Source: Enoplolaimus lenunculus
Lineage: Eukaryota > Nematoda > Enoplea > Enoplida > Thoracostomopsidae
DNA: 64,000 bases
Assembly (NCBI GenBank): GCA_030248215.1
Contig: JASANG010002749.1
Location: 1 to 64,000, forward strand
Direction: 5' to 3'
Below the pieces are notes generated by a model. It was not told the origin of the DNA. It ran no database searches and was given only the letters and a program-made list of their open reading frames with translations. Shown one piece after another: positions 27,701 to 33,700 of this stretch (positions are counted from its first letter, which is position 1; each line of letters starts with the position of its first letter). A program made the position numbers and the translations under genes.

Positions 27701-30700
27701 ATTATAGGCTCTTGGGCGTCCCGGACCTCCTGGACCGAGGGTAAGACGTTTGCTGTCAGTTGTTGGATATCTGATCCAAGTGTCACGTGTGTTGCATTAG
27801 CTTGCGTTTTGTGCCTCCTTATTGCACGGGCCGTAAACACAAAACGTGGGGGGTCGCTTTAAAATTTTAGCCCCCCCTGGAAACGTTTTAGACTCTCGTG
27901 TAAGCATTCTTATATCAAATCAACGGCGTGCCGGATCCTAAAATTGTTTTGCCCTGAGAAACTTGGCCTGGTTACGCGTGTATTCTGTAATGACCCGAAT
28001 ATAATATGGAAGACTGGCATTATTTAACCTTATCAGACGGTGATTTCGTGCCATTCGCTATAACGGGCTGTTATTTATGTTTCAATCCATCTCCTATTAT
28101 TTGGACACACCACCTTTATCCTTATGTCACTCTCTATGATTTGACTTACTTCGCAATACACATTAACTTAAGTATACTTTTTTAATATCATGGCCAATGT
28201 AAAGAACACGGGTGGAACAGTATTATAAGCATATTCCTAAGCCTAAAGCCTAAGCGTAAGAATGAGCCTATTCTTAAGCCTAAGCCAATCAAAAAACAAT
28301 GGTTTAAAGCTTCAACTTACTCTAGGTATTGCAGTCTCACAGACAAACGTTCCGGCCCTGATCGTTTACATGGGCCAATATCAGGTACCTTGAGTAACCA
28401 ACTTTGACACTGAACTTTATTTCGCGTCCAGAAATCCGATACATTCTCCAATTAAGAAAAATTTTTATTTTCCAGCTCTGATTAGGATTTTAGGTTTATT
28501 AACATTTACACTACTCAACTCAGAAATATATTATCGAGTTGATTCAAATTCAAAATAGAGATTTTCGTCTTTTGTTACCCGTCTTCATTTCTTATTTGGG
28601 GTCACTTAAGCATTTGCATATTCGCTGGATTTAAAAATTAATTTTGTTGCCGTTATTACACACATGCATATGCTCAAATGAAAGACTCATTTGAGTGAAT
28701 AAGTTGAACTACGCTCATTCAAGTTTGCAATCAAAATCCAAACCTCAGTTGGATCGAAATATTAGCCACGCTTCCACGTTGAAATGTTTGTTCAAAATTT
28801 AATAACTCGAATTCCTCAACTGTGCTCACAGTCCTGCTCGTGACGTTTTATGATTTTATTTCGCTGCACTTTGCGTTCAATATTGAAGTTTTGAATTTAA
28901 ACTTGTTGAGTCAAAGATAATTTGTCACATTCGGCATTCGCTTGCCAATACTATTTTTGTGATGCAATATGGCGTCGCGTCTGAATTGAAATTTATACGG
29001 CAGTAACATGCCTGTTCCCCGAGAACATTTTCAACCTTGCTTGTCAGGCAACGAATACCCTTGTATGCCTGTCCTGAAAAACATTTTAACCCCGCCTATT
29101 AACTAAGCGAGTACGACACGGACATTTGTTTACTCACAGCACCGCATTCAGTTAGTGTTTACATCGCATTTCGCACGTTGTTCTAGGGACTTCCTGGAAC
29201 CGCTGGTCAACCTGGATTAAAGGTATTTCAAAATCCTTTCTAAAAACTGTTAATGTCACTGTTCTAAATTAATATTATAGTCTGAACTGGAAACTTTCCT
29301 GTTTGGCAAATGTAATCTGATTGGTTGACAATTTGTTTTCAAAAATTAAGATTTTGTTAGCGTAAATATTGATTTTTTTTCGGAAAAATATGAAAATTCG
29401 CAAATTCATAATTACTTAAAATTATAACTCAAATTTTAATGACAAAACGTTTCAAAATTCGAGTTCACTCACATTTGGTTCTGCAGTAGCGTTATTAGCA
29501 ATTTTTGTTTATGTTTTATGGACTCGGAGCCAATAGGGATGGGGCTCCCCCCAAACACGAGGATGAGGGCCTCGAATCTTGTAGTCGAAGCGAGCGAGAC
29601 ACCAGACGAGTTTTAAAATTTCGGCGGTTTTTGGTCCAACTGGTTAGGGTGCGGAACCCCTTAGGAGGGAACCCCAAATTAAGGTACGGGGGGTGGCTGC
29701 TCCGGCCCTGACTACACTGCATATTGCACGTAATTGTCTGTCGACGAAGCCGCGCTTGCATATTTGTGCAATTTTAAATGTTATTGTAAGCTTCAGTTCA
29801 CAAACCATTTCGTTCCAATAGAAATCATTTGAACATCAAATATGTATGTGAATCTCGAATTGTTGAACTCCTGTCTGATTTACCGTTTCTGTTATTCGAT
29901 ATTCTGCCAATGCCTTGATATTTTTTGTTTATTTACTCAAAAACAAAACTGCTCACAATTTCATATTAAAGCCATATTTGCGTCGGCCGTTTTTAACTCC
30001 GTTTGGATCCAAATGTTATTTGTATACCTTTTTTTGACGAGAATTATTAATTTTTAGGGCGAACCTGGCTATCCTGGACCACAAGGATCAAAAGGCGACA
30101 AAGGACCACTGGGATTGCCAGTACGTTCAGATAAAATAGCCAGTATTGGCAACATTCTGTCCATATCGTTCACTAAACTGATACGGATTGACGTCCATGT
30201 TTTTTAGGGACCAGCCTCCTCAGAGATGGCCGGACTGAAACATATACCGAAATTCTTGTAGTATCCGTACTTCAAGGGTGTCTGCATTTTTTGTTCGTAA
30301 CGTAGCTAACGTTGGTATTATTCAGAATTCGTTGATTGATTTTCAAACAAAAGTTTTTCGTAGAACTGGTTAATACAATTTCAGTGTAACGCTAATCATG
30401 ACAATTATTCTCGCCAGACGAGACAACTTGTAATTTGAAATTTCATCGACTCAACAATTCGTCGCCTATCATTATACGTTGGCTTTAGGATTACACTTAG
30501 GATTATGGGTAAACTGCAAAAAATGAGAGTCAATTTGATTCACCACTTTTGCAGTGTAAATTTATTTATAAGCTTTAGGACACGGTTGGGCAACACGTTG
30601 TCGGGGGGCCAATTGTCGTAGATTCCTGCTTAAATTTTACGATAACTGCAGAAGTAAAATGCATCCATATCATTGTTATGGAACGATTAACCATTTATTA

Positions 30701-33700
30701 TGGTTTCAGGGGCCACCAGGACCTGCTGGAAATCCTGGTTCACCTGGACGGCAAGGATATCCTGGATTACCTGGAAGTTCGGTATGTTTTCAATTCACAA
30801 TCGATTCCCAATCCCCTCCACGCCATCTTAGCGCCTTGGAATCCTACGGGGAGTATACAGGACCGAAGACTGCACTGAGTGAAATTTTTTTAGAGATTTA
30901 ATCAACATCAAATCGTCTAGCAAACCAACGCAGAACAGAGCCGTAACGGTAGTATAAGCATACTCCTAAGCCGAAGCCTAAATAAAAAATAAGTGTAAAA
31001 CATCAGCTTTTACACGATTGCAGTGCCACAGAAAAACGTTCCGCCCCTGATCTTTACATGAGCTGAAACGGTCAAAACGAGAATGTGAAATGTTCACAAA
31101 TACTGTGTAAATATAGCATTTAAAAAATTGCGCTGTAATGCTGCAAAGTTAACCAATATTTTGAAGGATGTTTGGCTTCTAATGAGACTATTTTGTTTAG
31201 ACCATTAAAATAATATGCTTAGCAAAGTAATTACCTGGTTTGACCGTTATATTTCACTTGTCGATGTGTATAAACTGAAATAAGCGTCGATAAAAAGTGC
31301 ACAGGATAAGCACGGATGGCAACTGGATCATGTTTTGGGTTGAAATCAATGGTAAAAAGTATCAAACAATATTTCATTGCGTTTAAAATATACAATAGCT
31401 ACATCACTGTGAATTATTTTAGCTTAGAATGAGTTGAATCATTCAGTCGGAGTTAGAATTGTCAGAACTAAAAATTCTGAGTTGATTCAACTCATTCGGA
31501 ATCAACTCGAACTCAACTCAGAGTGAGAATCAACTCAACTCAGAGTGAGAATCAACTCAACTCAGAGTGAGAATCAACTCAACTCAGAGTGAGAATCAAC
31601 TCAACTCAGAGTGAGAATCAACTCAACTCAGAGTGAGAATCAACTCAACTCAGAGTGAGAATCAACTCAACTCAGAGTGAGCATCAACTCAACTCAGAGT
31701 GAGAATCAACTCAACTCAGAGTGAGAATCAACTCAACTCAGAGTGAGAATCAACTCAACTCAGAGTGAGAATCAACTCAACTCAGAGTGAGAATCAACTC
31801 AACTCAGAGTGAGCATCAACTCAACTCAGAGTGAGAATCAACTCAACTCAGAGTGAGAATCAACTCAACTCAGAGTGAGAATCAACTCAACTCAGAGTGA
31901 ATTAACGTTTACTGGTATTAAGAATCCAGAAATAACTAACTCGCTAGTTGAGTTTGTTAATCAACGGGAATTTCAGTGTTAAATTTTCATTGCGATTATT
32001 TTCGTATAACACCAAAGTTGTATTTAATTATGTTAATTAATAAATTATAGAAGTGACAGATTAATAACTTAAAAAGTATTGTAACAAGCAATATAATAGA
32101 TGCAGCTCATGTATAAAACAGGGCCGGAACACTAATAGAAGCATACTCCTAAGCCTAAACCTAAGCTTAAGCCTAAGCCTTACCGTAAGAATGAGCCTAC
32201 ACCTAAGCCTTAGCCGTACCGCAAGTATGAGCCTATTACTAAACCTAAGCCAAAGTCCTAAGCCTAACCCTTAAGCCGAAGCAAAAAAGTTAGTCTAAAG
32301 CTTAAGCTGACTCTATTACAGCCCGCAGAAAAACGATCCGGCCCTGTACTATACATGAACCATAGATACATTATTCGAAATGATTTATGCATACAAACCT
32401 TCCTTTATAATACGTATGGTGAGCGTTTCAGCTTTTCATCCAATGAATAATGTTTTGTGGTATATTTCTTTAGAAAATGTTTCGTGAAAGCCTATCAGCC
32501 TATTGCTTTTATAGCTACGTATGCTATTCCATGTGCATTTATTCAATGTTCTATATCTTATTCGCCTCGCCTGCTCTATGATAGTCTATCGAATTATATT
32601 TACTTATTTATGTTTTTATTTTTTCAAAATTGTATACTTAATAGTTGTTATATTTTAAATTTCTGTTACTCTTTCTTCAAGATTTTGGTACCCGGTTACC
32701 AGCTCAATTCTTAACTCAAGTTGAAGTCTTTTAAGCTTATAAAGTTCATTCAAACTAAAGTTGAACATTAATTAATTTAGTTGTGACAGACGTTAATAAC
32801 CCTGTTTGCCCAATATTAAAATTCATTCATAAATATTTTCATTTTTTGTTAAAATCTCTTCATTCAAATATTGGCCAATGTAAAGAACAGACGCGGAACA
32901 GTATTATAAGCTTATTCCTAAGCCTAAGCCTAAGCCAACGCCTAAGTGTAAGAATGAGTTTATTCCTAAGCCTAAGCCTCAACCTAAGTCTAAGCCAAGC
33001 AAAGAAATTAGTCTAAAGCTTAAGCTTACTGTATTGCAGTCGCACAGAAAAACATTCCGCCCCTGATCTTTACATGCGCCCAAATGTTGAAAAAAACACA
33101 ATTACAAAATTAAAAAAATGGTTTTAATTAAGATTTGAAATTGTGTTCCTGTTTTAGGGTCAACCTGGCGAACGAGGAGACCGGGTAAGTGCAAGCCAGA
33201 AGCTGTTAATCTAACACTTTTTTGACTTTCATTCTACCGGTGATATACTGTAGTGACCCGAATAAGAGGGAACTGATATTTATTTGGCCTCTCCAGAGGG
33301 TACCCTCGTGCTATTCGGTTCCGGAGTGTTACTTATTTTTAACTTGCCCTCCGCCACCTTTCGTTACTGATATATCCGGTATTGCAACTATCCGTTGAAT
33401 TAAACGTTTGTCTCGTATCAAAAGCTTGAGCGATCAACTCAAACAGTACTTGAGTCTACTGAACTTTTGACTTTTAATAACCAGAAAGTTTAACTGAATA
33501 TATATAATGCCAAAGTTGTCTTAATATGTATAATTTATGAACCAATATTTTTGGCATTTTAGGGTGAAAAAGGAGAATCTGGTTTGCCAGGAGTACCAGG
33601 ACCGATTGTAAGTTTGTGAATGCAATTTCACTGTACATTTAAACTCATTTTTCCAAAAAATTCTTAAAAAAGCTCACATATTTGAGTAAATAATTGCATT

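Noticed and set aside
31517-31905. CRISPR-like regular repeats (also 34504-35290)
   Set aside because: Head-to-tail repeats with no unique spacers, in a eukaryotic intron.
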